From Casuarius casuarius (Eukaryota; Chordata; Aves; Casuariiformes; Casuariidae): a stretch of 64,000 bases of DNA. Positions 29,116 through 42,020 of this stretch are shown here, piece by piece. Below the pieces are notes generated by a model, which was given only the letters and a program-made list of their open reading frames with translations, was not told the DNA's origin and searched no databases. The position numbers were made by a program, and so were the translations under genes. Position 1 is the first letter of the stretch. The number at the start of each line of letters is the position of its first letter. The stretch lies in NCBI GenBank assembly GCA_003342895.1, contig PTFA01000112.1, positions 2,149,470-2,213,469 of the forward strand, read 5' to 3'.

Positions 29116-31571
29116 TATAAACAAGGGGTAAAAACCATGGTATCTTTCAAACACCCTTTAAGAGTCTGGCTAATGTAAACTACCACAAGCATTTGGAGGG
29201 ATTTTCCCCCCGCCTCTCCAATTTACTATTTGATGGTCCTTTTGTCTACTTCTGCACAGACTGAAAAAGACTTAAAATTTGCCTACTAAATCAATACAAG
29301 TTTGTACTGGCATATTTGAGATATATATGATTCTGCTTTTATAGTTTATTTTAAATAAAAAGTATAATTAAAGAAAATAAACCACCCACTTCATAACATT
29401 TATACAACAAAGACTTTATTTATTTTATTTATGTTTTGGTGGGCAAGGCACAGCATGCAGCTAGCTTTCCGTGATACTTAACAAGGCTGCATTTGAAATT
29501 TAAAATCTTTAAGGAAATGAACAAATTCTGCAGAGGAAGGGCGGCCGAACAAAGAGACTTCTTACATTACCCTAGGTAATTGTGCATATATATGTTTCTG
29601 CGTGCCTCTCTCTACTCCAAAAACATATCCATAACTTGGATGCTTTAAATCAAAAAGCAATTTCAGTCTGTAATACTCAAATAAATAATTAAACACATTT
29701 TATCTCCTACAGTATTGCCTCTATTCATTCTAATCCCACTGAGAGGAATGCAGCAACACACCCCACATCCTTAAAATAACAAAACAAAACACAAGACACC
29801 AACCAGAAGGCCTGGAAATGTTTATAATTCAACTTTTCAACTCTCCTGGCTGCAGCCCGAAGCTACAAAGCCAGCTCTGTGCTGGCTCACGCGGGGGAGA
29901 CGACCCAGGAGATAGCCGTGCTCGCTGCGCGGCTAAGGGCGCAAGCAGAGCCTGCCCACATGCGCGCGGCAACTCGAATTTGCGAGGCATACAGCACACA
30001 ATCTGCGCTGAAGTCAAAAAATGTTCCACCCTTGCATACTAACTAACATCAGCCAAGTTTTACCCAGTTAACCGTATAGCATGGTTTAAGGTAAACACGC
30101 TCCCCTACTTGTCCATCGTATTCTCACAGAGAGCCACTGCAGACAGGGATGGTTATGGTTCAACTACTATTAAGTACATATGACACTGTTAAGCAATAAA
30201 CAGGTGAGATATTTATGCCAGAGTATATTCCCATTCCCAAAGGGAAGCCTGAGCGCGCTTTCCGGAGCATGCAAAATGAGAAAGCTACAAGAGGATTACG
30301 AGGCTGCACTCACTCCACCATTTTCTGTGTTTGGTGTTGCTCTGAAACGAGCCTAACTGGCTGTGACTTGCGTGATCATCTCGGTTACCCACATTGTTCG
30401 AAAATCAACGTCCTCCTCCTTCCCAGGCTGCTGTATAATACATATACATACATGGAAAAGCCAGAAAGCTAATGCACTAATCTGGGCAGTGACAAAATTA
30501 GATAGAACTTCTCAAAAAGAGGATGCTGGGAATGGCTCCCATGCTGGATATAGCAATAGTTCAGGGTGTCCAGTGTTGCCAGCCCCAAGCACTTACTAAT
30601 CACAAACCATCTCTAAAATGAGGTTTAAAAACAAGGTATTTGAGGTTCTTTTCAACTGCCTGTTGGCTTTTAAGCCCAGAAGAGACAGAGTTCCAGGCTC
30701 TTCTCTGTGGCCAAGATGACTAAAATCTTGCTTAAAAAATAAATGAAATTAAAGCTTAGATTCTCATACAACCCTCTGAGGTACAGCACTTCACAAAAAA
30801 CACAGAATACTGTAAGACTGTGATAAAACCACAAGAGATGCAACATGGGGAGCAGAGCAGCTGCAGAGCATCCTGAGTGCTGTATAAATCATAGCAATGT
30901 GGTTGCTATCTAAATAAATGCAGTACTTATTTTTTTATTACTACACATGCTGCTGTGGAAGTTTTTGCATGCCTGTAATTACGCTGGACTCTTGTCCAAA
31001 CATTCAGCTGTAAATTATCATCAAGTTATGATGGGCCAAGCAGTCAAACAAAGGATGGTTACCTCATCAAAACGTAACCAAAATCTGGGGGTAAAGCTGA
31101 GATCAAGAAATCAGAGGCATCCTTGGTTTTTCTGCATTTCAGACCCTGCTATGGACCCCACACAGGAAACCGGGGAAATTTATGGTATCGCTCCTGACCT
31201 CCGTTCGTGTAAAATACAGCTAATTGCCTGACTGGGTACAATGAGACTTGTTTGCTCTGTGTCTATACAGACCTTCATCCAATGTAGAGCTTTACATCAC
31301 AGCACAGTAACGTGAAGGCTCTGAAGGTAGGCTCGATCACAGAAGCAGCTCAACATTACGTGGACCTCAGCCGTGCTGAGATGGTTTTCTGCTTTGCCTG
31401 GCTCCTTCCAAGAACCAACCCCAACCCTCCCGTCCCTGCCCTGCTGCCCCTCCTTTCCCCTCTCGCAGCATCTCGCAGTAATAAGCATCAGTTTTAACAG
31501 CATGTCCTACACTGGCGGTTTTATATTTTCAGCTTTTAAAATGATTTAGTGTGACAGTTTAGTGCTGAATT

Positions 31572-31594
31572 AAAAAAAAAAAGAAAAAAAAAAA
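31572..31594. repeat. A11-G-A11 run
   Basis: Two runs of eleven A separated by one G, followed by a purine-rich AAG/GAA tail to about 31625. It may be a simple tract or the tail of an unrecognisable retroelement. Confidence 0.9.
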
Positions 31595-32040
31595 GAAGGG
31601 AAGAAGAAGAGAGCAAAAGGAGAGACAGTCCCCTTAAGGCAACAAAATTAAGGCGCACTGATCTCGGAGGAACAAGGGTTCTCCTCTGGTTCAGATGCGC
31701 TTGTCAGGGCTCAGCGTCGTCTCTGAACAAGCAATCTCTCTTGCTGGCCCAAGGCGCAGTTTTGTGGTCAAGAGGACAGAAAATAAAGGAAGGCAACTTC
31801 AAAGGACCCTAAGCTGCATTCGCCCGCTGGGGCGGGTGGCGGTGGCGCATCCCACGGCTGACAATTACGACCTGCGCGCCGAGAGAGCTCGCCTCCCTCT
31901 TGTCAGAGGGATAAGACGCAGGCTGTGAGCTTCACAGCTTTGAGGATGTGTACAGCTCCTGATGAAAGATAGCACTTCAAAGCTCTCTGCCTGGAAACCC
32001 GTGGAGAAGCGAGAGCGGAGGGTAAGCAATCTTTTTTTCC

Positions 32041-32092
32041 TGGGGGGGTGTGTATGGGGGGGTGCGTATGGGAGGGTGCATATGCGGGGGAA
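32041..32092 (+). repeat. G-run minisatellite (about 3.5 imperfect units), G-quadruplex candidate
   Basis: The plus strand has four G runs of 5-7 bases (one interrupted by A) separated by TGTGTAT, TGCGTAT and TGCATATGC spacers. The regular spacing suggests a short degenerate tandem array with a 14-nt unit. Four such runs within about 50 nt satisfy the usual G-quadruplex pattern with loops of about 7-9 nt. On the FBRSL1 transcript the tract would be C-rich. Confidence 0.7.
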
Positions 32093-32099
32093 GGATAAG

Positions 32100-32240
32100 A
32101 CTTATTTTCACTGTCATTTATTATTGCCATGAAAATGAAGCCTTGCACTGTTTATGGAATCTCTCATTAAAAGGATCTCTTGATAAATCGCTTGATAAAC
32201 ATTCATTAATTAAGTCTCTCAGCATACTCGGCTGACAAGC
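32100..32240. promoter_or_regulatory. AT-rich block with homeodomain-type motifs (candidate enhancer)
   Basis: It contains CATTAATTAAG at 32204-32214, two copies of TTGATAAA at about 32180 and 32192, GTTTATGG near 32151, and CATTAAAA. The clustering of HOX/CDX/LIM-type sites beside the G-run array is unusual for the area. Conservation cannot be judged from one sequence. Confidence 0.25.
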
Positions 32241-32252
32241 ATTAGTCTTCAT

Positions 32253-32335
32253 TTTGCAGGAGGGGGAAATTGAGGCATGGAGTTAAGCGAGCATCCAGCC
32301 AGCCTGGGGCAGCGCTGGGTCTTTCGAGCACAGCT
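32253..32335 (-). repeat. MIR-like SINE fragment
   Basis: The plus strand reads CATTTTGCAGGAGGGGGAAA, then TTGAGGCATGGAGTTAAG, then a region like CACCCAGCCAGCC..CAGCGCTGGGTCTTTCGA. This matches, in order, the reverse complement of the MIR core (cATTTTACAGATGAGGAAACTGAGGC... GGGATTTGAACCCAG) with heavy decay. The call rests on remembered consensus, not an alignment. Confidence 0.5.
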
Positions 32336-33523
32336 TCCCAGCCAGTTGCTCTCTGTTACCAGACAGCTGGATACTGCTCCCTCCATGCCACGTCTGATTT
32401 GGATCCCAAGCAACGTGCTCAGCTTCAGCTGTCAGCAAAGCCCCGGCCCCCTCACTGCTGCCCTGTGCCTCGAGTGCCGCGTGGAAGACGCGGTCATGCC
32501 ACATGCCATGGTGCACCTGCCTCCCCGGAGACCGCCCAGCCTCCACTCGCTCTGCAATAGCCATTTTCCTTGTCCAATAGCATTTTCTCAATAGCCAATG
32601 CTAAACCCATGCAGGAAACATCTATTTTTAGAAGCCCATTTCATCCTCATCCCAACAGTGCCCCGGGAGGGGAGCTGGATTCAAAGATCCCAACTCCACT
32701 GGTCTCCTGAGCCTCAGGGACCCCATTTCTACGTATTTTGGTGTAAAAGGCACAACTCCCAGTTTCACTGACCGAGGCCTGGCCTGAGCATAGTAGGTCG
32801 ATAGCAAGAAGAGGTGGGAGATGGCGTAACCATCTCTCCTCAGGGAAACCTCACCGGGGAAGTCCACTGTGGAATGAGCAGCAGCTGGGACACAACCCTG
32901 AACTCCTTAAAACACAAACGACCACGAACACTTAAAAATATCATTACAGCCCCTCAGGCAGCGGTCCTTCCAGCGACCCAAGGGTGGACGTACCTCTCAC
33001 CTCCACAGACTACAAACACATCTGTCCTCATCTCAGTCACCATCATCTCCCTCGCCCTGCCGCCAGGAGAGGGACAGAGCTTTTGGCTACATCTCCAGGG
33101 CCCTGCAGTGGACTTGCCCTTCAGGAGAAAACAAAGGGCTGGCTGGGAGATCCCTGTGAGAAGGGAACGGCATGAAAGAACAAGCAGACCTTTATTATTT
33201 GTGTATTGATTTATTCATCAGGAGGATATAACACCCAGCTCTCAGCAGGGAACGTCCTTGTAAAACTGTACCGCAGCCACAAGTTTGCTAAACAAATGGT
33301 TTCTTAGGTCGGAAAACAAAGACCTGTGAGCACAGCAGACCACGGTTCTCCGCTTCTACTTTTAATTGCTACTTCCTTACGTGGCGGATTTACTCTCTCT
33401 TTCTCCAGGAAGCTCCGACTGCCCTATTCAGCCTATTTCGCAGCTGCAACTGCTGAGGTCGCGCTGGGTCACGCCACCTCTCTCCCTGCACAATAGTGAC
33501 CGTGCCCAGACGGGGACATCTAC

Positions 33524-33557
33524 GCCGTGCATCTGGCATTGCCGTGCATCTGGCATC
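33524..33557. repeat. 17-nt tandem duplication
   Basis: The unit GCCGTGCATCTGGCATT is repeated at once with 16 of 17 bases identical (the last is T in one copy and C in the other). It looks like a recent local duplication. Confidence 0.9.
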
Positions 33558-36085
33558 GCACATTAGCTCGTGTCAGGAGGAGGAGCACCACAGTGACAGT
33601 CCCCGGTCGTAAGGAGGTGAAGACAAATGCTACACAGAGAGCATCGAACAAAAGACTCTGCTCCTAAGGCCTTTTGTGGAGCTGTGAAATATGGTCAAAG
33701 GTTACGTTTTACAGCTGTTACAGACTCAAATAAGTGAAAACCGTCCGTCTTAATACTTAATTGCATTGCTAAGCTGCTGATACGCACGGACAGCATAAAA
33801 CAAATACACTGGGCCAAACACATCCCCAGGGAAACTTCATGGAAAATAGGGGGTGTTGCACCAGATAATGAATACACTTAATTGTGTTTTAAAAGCCCAG
33901 TTACCTCCAGTAAAAGCTGTAGCATAGATGCTGCAAATTTGCCAGTTAATATCTCTCCAAAAAGGCCTTAAGTGTTTACAAAAGAGGGGCACAGTGCAAA
34001 TGCCCACAGGAGACAACACGCACGTGCCGCCCCGTATGTGTGCACATCAGGAAACTGTGTTTAACTAATCCTTTCCCTGCACAGTCACCATGGCTCCAGT
34101 CCTCAAGAACAGGGACCTTAAATCAACGCTCTTATCTTAGAAAAGGAATTTAAGCCGAACACTTTGAAAGTCACTTTCTCCCTGCCATATGGCATCTCCA
34201 AGACTGGTCGTGTCAGAGCAGCTTTCATTTGCATGTGTGAGAGAGAAATTCTGGCTCTTATATTGTAGGAGTGATAACAGGGCTAGAGTTAGGATTTAGC
34301 ACTGTTTGGGTTTCTGCACAAAATCTTGCTGAGGCAAATTAATCTCACCTCTCAACACAAGCACTGTGCCAAAAGCTGATGTAGCCCCCAGCAGAGCTGG
34401 CCTGCAATCACAGTCCATGCCAATCAGCATGATCAGCAAGGCTCCACCAGTACAGGTGGGAGAGGAAAAGAGAAGTCCAAGACAAAAATTACAATCTGAA
34501 CCCAAACCTTCCCAAAGCTGGCAGTGTCTCTGCCCACAGTAAACTAAACAAGAACAGTCTTAAGTTACAGGGATATAAACAGCAGTGAACACAGACTTCA
34601 AGACAGCAAATTCACAGCCATTCACACATTTAACTTTATGATGGAGAAGTATTTTGAAAACTCATGTTGCAGAGCTGCTCTGTGATATGAAGGGGTAGGG
34701 GATCTCAGGCTTCAGTAAGAGGAGGAGCCAACAAAGCTGCTAACACTTTAGCATAAGCCTCTATACCAGATCTTTGTACCACGCATTTGTGCAGGATGGC
34801 AAGATTTTTGTTTTGCCGAGGCAGTGCTGCATGGGCAATCTGGTTTGCCTTATCAGCAAGCCAAGGCTAAGAGAAGATAATGCTCTTCCCCACCATTTGT
34901 TCAAATTTCCCTCCTTACCCCAGATAAAGCTGCACACTTTTGTAAAACTATCTGCAAACGCAATAACATAATGGGCTTGTCATCAGTTTCCACATTTGGC
35001 ATTGAAAATTTGCAAGGCTTGGGAAGACAGAGAATTCCTAATACTTACCACTGTTAAAGAGCACAGCTACAAACTGGGCCTGGGTCCAGGTGAAGGAGCA
35101 CACAACAACCAAAATGCCTTTCCATGGCTAGCACCTACTCCTACACAACTGCAAATTATTCCTTTCTTGGCCCTCTTGAAATAATGCGAGAAGGTTATTT
35201 CATCACATCTTATTAATGGGCCTCATCTCCCCTCTTCAAGGCATTTGTATGTCCCTAGTATTCATTATTGCTCTGAGCTGATTTATTCCGTAGCTCAGTA
35301 CCGGGAACACTGCAGAACAGCTACACTGCCTGGAAATTCATTCAGAGCCATAACGTCAACCTCCTTGCATGATAAAGTGGAGCCATTCCTGGCATAATGC
35401 TTTCAATCATACACCGCATTTTGTCTTTTGAACTAGAGAATAGCCTTGTTTTACAGACATACTGAGCCCTCAAAGTAGGGCTTGGTGTATTTAGAAATAT
35501 GTCACTGTGACTCCCAGAGGGAATCTTAACAGGCCCAGTCTCTTAGCAACACCCGGTGAATATCACAGGTAACTCTCAATTAAAAGTAATAGAGGGAGCT
35601 AGGAGCCGAAATCCTGCAACGTGCTGAGCACCTTCCACCTCATTGTGGAGAACTGACGTACAGACCCAAACGCTCTGTGCACACGGGCAGGGGACAGATG
35701 TGCAAGTCCTTGTGAGAATAATACAGAGAACACTGAAATATTGCACAGTTTGAAAGAAATGAGGATTTGATTGTATTAGAGGAAAACAGCACATCCCCCT
35801 ACAGTAAAGGCTGATTCTGCCTTTGTTAGTAATCCTCCTCCTTAAGACATTTGTTATGAATCTGACTTGCAAGGAAGAAGTCCCGCCCCACACTGAGACA
35901 ATGCAGCTCTATGTTTTAACTTAATCATCACAAGCCTATAAAGCTGATCTTTATGACAATCTGTGCGGCAAAATTAAAGGCACTGGCAAAATTGATGGCC
36001 TGTTATCTGCACAATGTTGTTGACAGTTTCATGCACTCAAATCTCTTGCTGTAAGATAAGGAAAGCATTTCTCCAAATCACTTAC

Positions 36086-36131
36086 CTTTATTTGCTGCAG
36101 GGGAGAACAGCTTCTCAGAGCCTACAGAAGC
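36086..36131 (-). CDS. FBRSL1: FBRSL1 small internal exon (46 nt, ASVGSEKLF motif)
   Basis: This exon encodes ASVGSEKLFSPAANK plus the first G of a glycine codon. The acceptor is a strong pyrimidine tract ending in TTTTGCAG, just before GCT at 36131. The donor is AAAG|GTAAGT at 36086/36085. It starts in phase 0 and ends in phase 1. The exon 30 kb downstream starts with the missing GT of the glycine codon, so the frame continues exactly. The A-S-x-x-S-E-K-L-F block is conserved in the AUTS2 family. As I recall the paralogs, AUTS2 has ASDASSEKLFN and FBRSL1 has ASVGSEKLF, so this exon points to FBRSL1. The family consists of nuclear proteins; AUTS2 works with variant PRC1 Polycomb complexes, and a similar chromatin role for FBRSL1 is inference. 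The exon probably corresponds to exon 6 of AUTS2, but the numbering is tentative. Confidence 0.9.
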
Positions 36132-37139
36132 CTGCAAAAGGAAGAAAAAAAGAGGGTGAGTAATGCTAAAGGAGAATTTAGGAAGGTTTGCTCACAAAAA
36201 CACAGTTCTCATAAAACAAGTCGGTTATCTTTAGACCTGCAATTACACATTGCACCTGGAGGGTGCAATGTTGTGCCATTAAAGAATAAGCGTGCATCCT
36301 GAGAAGATGAAAGCAAAGCATAGAGAAGTACTGTCCTGATCTCACCCAACTACATCCTCCTGTCTCGTTTATTTAGGCAGCCATGCAATGCACAGCTATT
36401 TTATCCACGACTCTTCATATAAAAACTGCTATTGACCTGAAGAAAAAACATTTCAAAGCCTCTCTCATTGAAAATAAGCCTAAATTCTTGCTGACCATGC
36501 AAAAGGTAATTTCTGTATTGACAACGCAATTTGCAACTAAACACATATGTACGAAAGATAGTCTTACATAATATTACACCAAATGATAGGTACATGCTGC
36601 TGTGCTATGAAACAAAATGACTCCCTTTTAGAAGAAGCCTGTCTCCTTGTAAACCCAGCTGTGTTATGCTGCTTGAACTCCACCGCAGTGAATTAGCACT
36701 CCTCACAGCTCTGGGAAATAGTTAAAGAAATCCAATTAACCTAAACCTTGTAAACAGCTTCATGATAATCAGGGTCACTGGGTTACAGACAAGATGATAA
36801 TGACAGACAGGAAAAAAAGTCCATTCATTGTAAATAAAGCTTTTATGAGTTAATTTGATGGTTTTCCCCACCCCCCCCACCTCTTCCCGCCCAAATGGTC
36901 AACCTACTTCAGTATGAGCTTTTCCTCCCCACTATCTGATGAAATAGCAAGTAGCCTCTACAGAGTCAGTGCTGGTCTGGGAGTAGGAAGNATTATCAAC
37001 ATTACTAATATCCACAAGGTAGCTGAAAATATCCATCATTGATATTTTGACACTGACTGCTGCATGAATAAAAAAGGGGTGAGGTACAAAGCTGAATAGC
37101 AGAAGATATTAAAAATAATTAAAAAGCCTTCTTCGCCTG

Positions 37140-37262
37140 GCTCTGCTTTAAAAAGCATGGATGATCTAAGTTGATTTTGTTTCTGATCTTATTGATTTTA
37201 TTCTAAGGTGCCTTGGGAGATTTGCATGATAAAGAGCACTATGAATTTTATTACATTGTTAT
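37140..37262. repeat. Possible old LINE 3' end (L3/CR1 type)
   Basis: The segment AAGGTGCCTTGGGAGATTTG followed by AAAGAGCACTATGAATTTT resembles the conserved AAAGCGCTTTGAGATA...GCGCTATATAAAT ending of ancient amniote LINEs. The match is weak and interrupted. Confidence 0.25.
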
Positions 37263-37924
37263 TTATTTTAAATAACGACTCAAGAGGAAAAAACAAATAG
37301 TAAAATGCAACAAGATCTGCATAAGATATAGTAAGAAGCAAAGAAGAGTGATCTACTAATGTTATTTCTGAGCAACTTGGTACTATAAGCCCTGAATGTC
37401 TCACGGAATGCAAACACGTAAAAGAGAGGGGAAACAACATGAAAGAAAGGNTGAGGATGAGACACACAAGAAAAATCCCAAACCACGTCCGCCACAAAGC
37501 TGCAAGTGTAGCTGTGGCACATATGATCACTACGCAGCCCAGCATCCAGAGGATCCTAAAATCTTAGGAAAAGGCTGAGCCAAATTCTTCCGTAGGTTAT
37601 CTGCATGATCCCCTTCACTGCATAGATTAAACNGAGGAAAAATTTACAGCTGCTTTTGCCTGGGCTGGTTTGCAAAGACAGCGTAACAGTGTCACAGAGC
37701 AGCAACAGCAGTGCCTGCAATATTTTACGGTCAGCTCTGAATTTACAACCCATTGTTAAGAGACTTTTTGCTTCTAATCAACACAAACTCACAACAGATC
37801 CGGAACAAATCAGCAGATTCCAGGAATGCGAGGCGAAGACGCACGTCGAAACAGACCACTCACGCGCAGCCGGGATCTATCCTCAAAGCACTTCATCAGC
37901 ACNGGGACACGTGGCAGGTGATAA

Positions 37925-38045
37925 ACACGATTCCCCCCATTTTATAGGCAAAGAAGCTCTGGCATGCAGAGGCTAATGGCGTGCACTAAGGACCAAGCAG
38001 CAAATTGGGGGCTGAGCCAGAAATCCTGAGACCTGGTTGCCGGCG
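37925..38045 (-). repeat. MIR-like SINE fragment
   Basis: The plus strand has CCCCATTTTATAGGCAAAGA, CTGGCATGCAGAGGCTAATG, ACTAAGGACCAAGCAGCAAA and GAGCCAGAAATCCTGAGACC in the same order and spacing as the reverse complement of the MIR consensus (ATTTTACAGATGAGGAAACT, GGCACAGAGAGGTTAAGTGA, CAAGGTCACACAGC, GAGCCGGGATTCGAACCC). This is the best SINE relic in the window. Confidence 0.6.
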
Positions 38046-38160
38046 CTGGGGCGCTGGATGTGCAGCACACCAGGCGATGCCTCCAGCCAGCAGCCTGCTC
38101 GGCAAAGCTGCCCGGCCCCAGGGTCCCGCCAGCGGCACGCCGGCGTGGGGACTGCCCCGG

Positions 38161-38185
38161 CAGCCACAGCCACAGCCACAGCCAC
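38161..38185. repeat. (CAGCCA)4 microsatellite
   Basis: Four exact copies of the hexamer CAGCCA plus one base, next to the CpG-rich tail of the MIR-like fragment. Its minus-strand translation (WLWLWLW) is not a protein signal. Confidence 0.9.
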
Positions 38186-38919
38186 GAGGGCTGCAGGCAG
38201 GACGCTGGCTCCGGCCCCAGCCCCGCTGCCGGCACGAGCCTCATGCTTGGCCCAGCCTCAAAAGTTGGGCACCACTGCTTTACACCAACCGACAGGGCAC
38301 TCTCTTCTGCATAATTTCGTAGTGAGTNTTTAATATAGACTGCCACTGTCTAATCACGAGCTGAGGACCTCGTCACTGCAGGTCCAAATTATACAAAAAG
38401 AATGCTTAAGGAAGTTAAGCAAGAAAAATCACTTTTAAGAGAAAGTAAAACACATGGGTTATTGCTCAGTCCTCTGATATCAAAACGCACACGTATGTCA
38501 CTGCCTTTACCAATCAGAGTCAGCATTTACAGAGCAGTTTTCAACATCACAGCCATAGCATACAGATACCTTCATACCTAGAGTTTACAGTAACTTTTGC
38601 TCTCATTTCTGGTGATTTCTAACTGCAGATNTGAACAGCTTTTGGCATAAGTGCCCTTTCTGAAACAGTAAATGCCTGTGCTATAGCATATTCTGTGAGT
38701 TGCTGTAAAGGCAGGAGGGAAGCTGGGGNAGGAAGAACCTGAATACATCATTCAGTTTTCATCAGTCACCCTTTAAAAAAAGTGTACAATAAAACCTATG
38801 TGTCTGGGCGAGCCCACTAATAAGTGAAAAAATCCACCAAACCAACGCATCTGCTAAAAGAAGTCCCCTCCCAAATTTTCTGCTGCTTCAAGCAAATCAT
38901 TTGCATTTAAGAAGTGATT

Positions 38920-38934
38920 AAAAAAAAAAAAAAA
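38920..38934. repeat. A15 homopolymer
   Basis: Fifteen A on the plus strand with no visible repeat body on either side. Confidence 0.9.
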
Positions 38935-41900
38935 TCAGAAGTGGAATTCTCCCTTGTGAGCAAACCAGCCATTTGGAGTCCTTTATGTGCATGGTTTCAA
39001 GCCATCCCAGGAAATCACACTTTTTTTTGGACGAGAAAATGAAACTAGAGATTTCCTTTCTCCCTCTCACTGCCTCCTCCTTGTCTCCCTTCAAAGTGCC
39101 GGGGAGCAGAGCAGTCCCGCAGCAGCAAGCTCTGGGCACCCCTCAAGCCTTTCACTGCTTTCCAGATGCAATTTTGCTGCTGAATGATGCAGAGAGACAT
39201 TATCGGCCTGAAGCTTACTGACAAGACACCTCCAGTCTTACTCGCACATTTGGTGCTCACCTCCTGTGTCTGCATCACTGCGGAGCCCGAGAAAGCTATG
39301 GTTTTATAAGAGCTGCTGCTTGCAAAGTCCCAGCACCCTTTTGAAGGCACGTTGAGATCTGCACCAAGCCTTGTGTGTCCCCCTTCGCAGTATGTTCAAA
39401 GCTACAGTTCTCTGCTCCTTTTTGATTTTGTTTCTTCTCTATGCTGTATATCCGGATCTAAATGTCTCTACTCAGTTCTGTGACAATTTGAAGCTAGGCT
39501 GAACACCTTTACAGCGAAAAACAACATTTCTACCCCCTTCTGCTTTGGGAAGCGAAAGCAGAAGAGCAGTACTTCATTTCCTTACCAATCCTCCCCCCAA
39601 ACTCGGCAAATATAAACACTGATTCCATTTTCAGCACTAAAAGCTTAGCAAAGACAGCTTTTCCTTCAAAATATAAGGTGGTAACCACAAAGGAGGTAGA
39701 ACAGCCTCTTCTCTGAAGGTGAACAGTGAGGCACAGAAAGTCCCGATTCCTACTAACCTGGGGCAGCTAAAAGGTGTAAGAGCTCTTACACATTAGTAAT
39801 TTAATGATTATGTATAACAGGAAAATGTCATCTGGAAAAGACAGCATTGTCAACTGTCAGGCCTCTCAGTAATTACTATTCTTTTTTCTCTGTAGCCTAT
39901 AAAATTGCTAACAGGGAATAAACGGGTCCTTATCACTGAAAACAGAAGCTATACAGATCCTCACTTGGTCTCCCCAAGCANCAAAAACCAGGTCCAGGTC
40001 TGACACTTCAGGCGTCTGATCGCATGATGTGAGGTTGCTAATAAGGCTGCACCTTGGTTCACACAGAACAAAAGCACATGGTGTTAAGGATCCTGGCACA
40101 TGCGTTTTGTATAGGGCAAAAGCCAACCGTTCCCTCCAAAGTTAAGGCTGGTATGGTAGGCAAAAGAAAAAGGACGCAGTGAAACACAGTTTTATATTTT
40201 ATTTCTGGATGGCTGCCTATCTTCTAGACAGCCCGGAGCCAGTCTCAAAAGACACTGTTTTCACACTGCTGCTGAACCTAACAAGTACTAGAAAGCTCTC
40301 AAGAAAGCCTTTTTTCAGGAGGTTTCCCTAAGCGTTGGATACGCTTAGAGAACCTTTCAAAATAAAACACAGATATTACCTGGACATTTTGGCTCAATTT
40401 TCATTCTACCTTTTCTGTTTCCCCAGCTTTTACCTACCACTCTCTGATGCCACTTGATTGCTGGCCTAGTGGAGAATTTCAGCATATGTCAGTATTGCTT
40501 TCCTGGTTTCCAGTTGATTCTGTGAAGTTATTAATACCAGACCCCTTCATTCAGTAATATGAGAACAATAACTAAAACAGGAAGGTATTGTTTAGTTTGT
40601 GATTCTTTATAGGAAATGGAAACATAGATGGCGAGGTGCAAGAGGAGCCTAGAACGCACGTGCACACACTTCCCTAAAACTCACCCTGAAAACCAAGAAA
40701 GTATTCAACACATTCCAGGATAGAGAAGCAACCCAGCAACCTATGAATAACACTGCCCGCATTGTGCAGGGATGTTTCAAGCCATCTGGGAATCTAGGGT
40801 CCTTTCAAAAACAGTATTAACTTTGGAGGAAAATCCTGGCTTGATTAAGATGACAAAAGAAAAGTTTGAGCTGTAAGTCAGTTATTTCACACACAGTCAC
40901 AGGAAAAAAGAAAAAAAAGCTGAAGGGAGAAGTACATGGAACTACCTTTTTGTGAAGTCGTCTAGGAAAATTCAGCATTGGGGGTACAAAGCTGTCCAAA
41001 ATACAAAACAACCCAGCTGTGCTAAGGGATTAAGCAAGAGGGAANGGGGTACACACTACATTTCTACAAATCTACATTTCATTTTGTGATCCTCTCTGGT
41101 CAGGCAAAGATGTGATTCACCCGTCCCCTTCCCTCCCGAGACCTTTACCCAGAATTTATGGGCTTTCAAAAGGGCTCAACACTCAACAGCTGCCATTGGG
41201 ACACCAACCTGGCGGGAGCTCCTGGGGACAGAGCATTTGTGAAAATCCATTTAGATAACTGCATGGCAACCAAACTGTTCTGAAAAATCTCATCCCAGCT
41301 AATGGTCAGGAACACTTACGAAATCCCAGCCGTTATCTCCAATGCAAATAAGCACTAATAATAAATAATATTCCCCAAATGAGGATAATCCCAGGTGGTT
41401 CTCAAGCATTCTAGCAACAATCCTAAAACTTCAGCTATGCCTTTAGCCACTCTGCTTTAGCTACATCACATTGAAATATGCAGTACAAATATCCTCAGCA
41501 GGCAACTACTTATTGAAATGGCAAGGCCTTGAAGTATCCTAAATACTTCTATATTGATTTTGATTCAAGGCCATCTCTGAAAGGTACTGATGCACAGCTT
41601 GCATGAAAGTTCACTCAACAGAGGGTCTACTAGGAACAAAAAGCTTCTTGGACTGTAGTTTCACTGCAACATGCTTGATTAGGCTCCTACCTCAAGTTCA
41701 TTTAACACATGCATATTCAGTACTGCTGCGGTCCTGCAAAAGGCCTTTAACAATGCGCTCTTATCTCTCTTCATCACTTTTTTTCTTCTGAAAGTGCTTA
41801 TTTCTCTCAGCAGTTTATATAACCATGACTATTTTTTGCAACAGCCCCTTTGAGAAGCTAGCACAAGTCTGGGAACAGAGAATTAAATTAGGCCACAGAG

Positions 41901-42020
41901 AGCCTAGAAGCAGAAATCACACAGCAGAGGTCCCAATTCACTGTTGAATTGCACTGAATTTACATGATGGCAAAGTGAAAGCAAAGTGACGTAAAACACT
42001 TGCTGTCCGGAAGGCATCCG

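Larger units (their letters stand above)
6016..36085 (-). other. FBRSL1: FBRSL1 30-kb intron
   Basis: The intron has GT at 36085-36084 and AG at 6017-6016. The flanking exons join as G|GT (glycine), giving the family order SEKLF, then SGLERSREL, so no intervening exon is required. Most of the sequence is unremarkable AT-rich intron. Exceptions are the GC-rich block at 12.24-12.96 kb, the CpG-rich block at 28.34-29.11 kb, the G-run array near 32.04 kb, the homeodomain-motif block near 32.1-32.24 kb, a MIR-like piece near 32.25 kb, and several short hairpins listed separately. The other open frames here show no domain or splice context that I would support. Confidence 0.85.
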
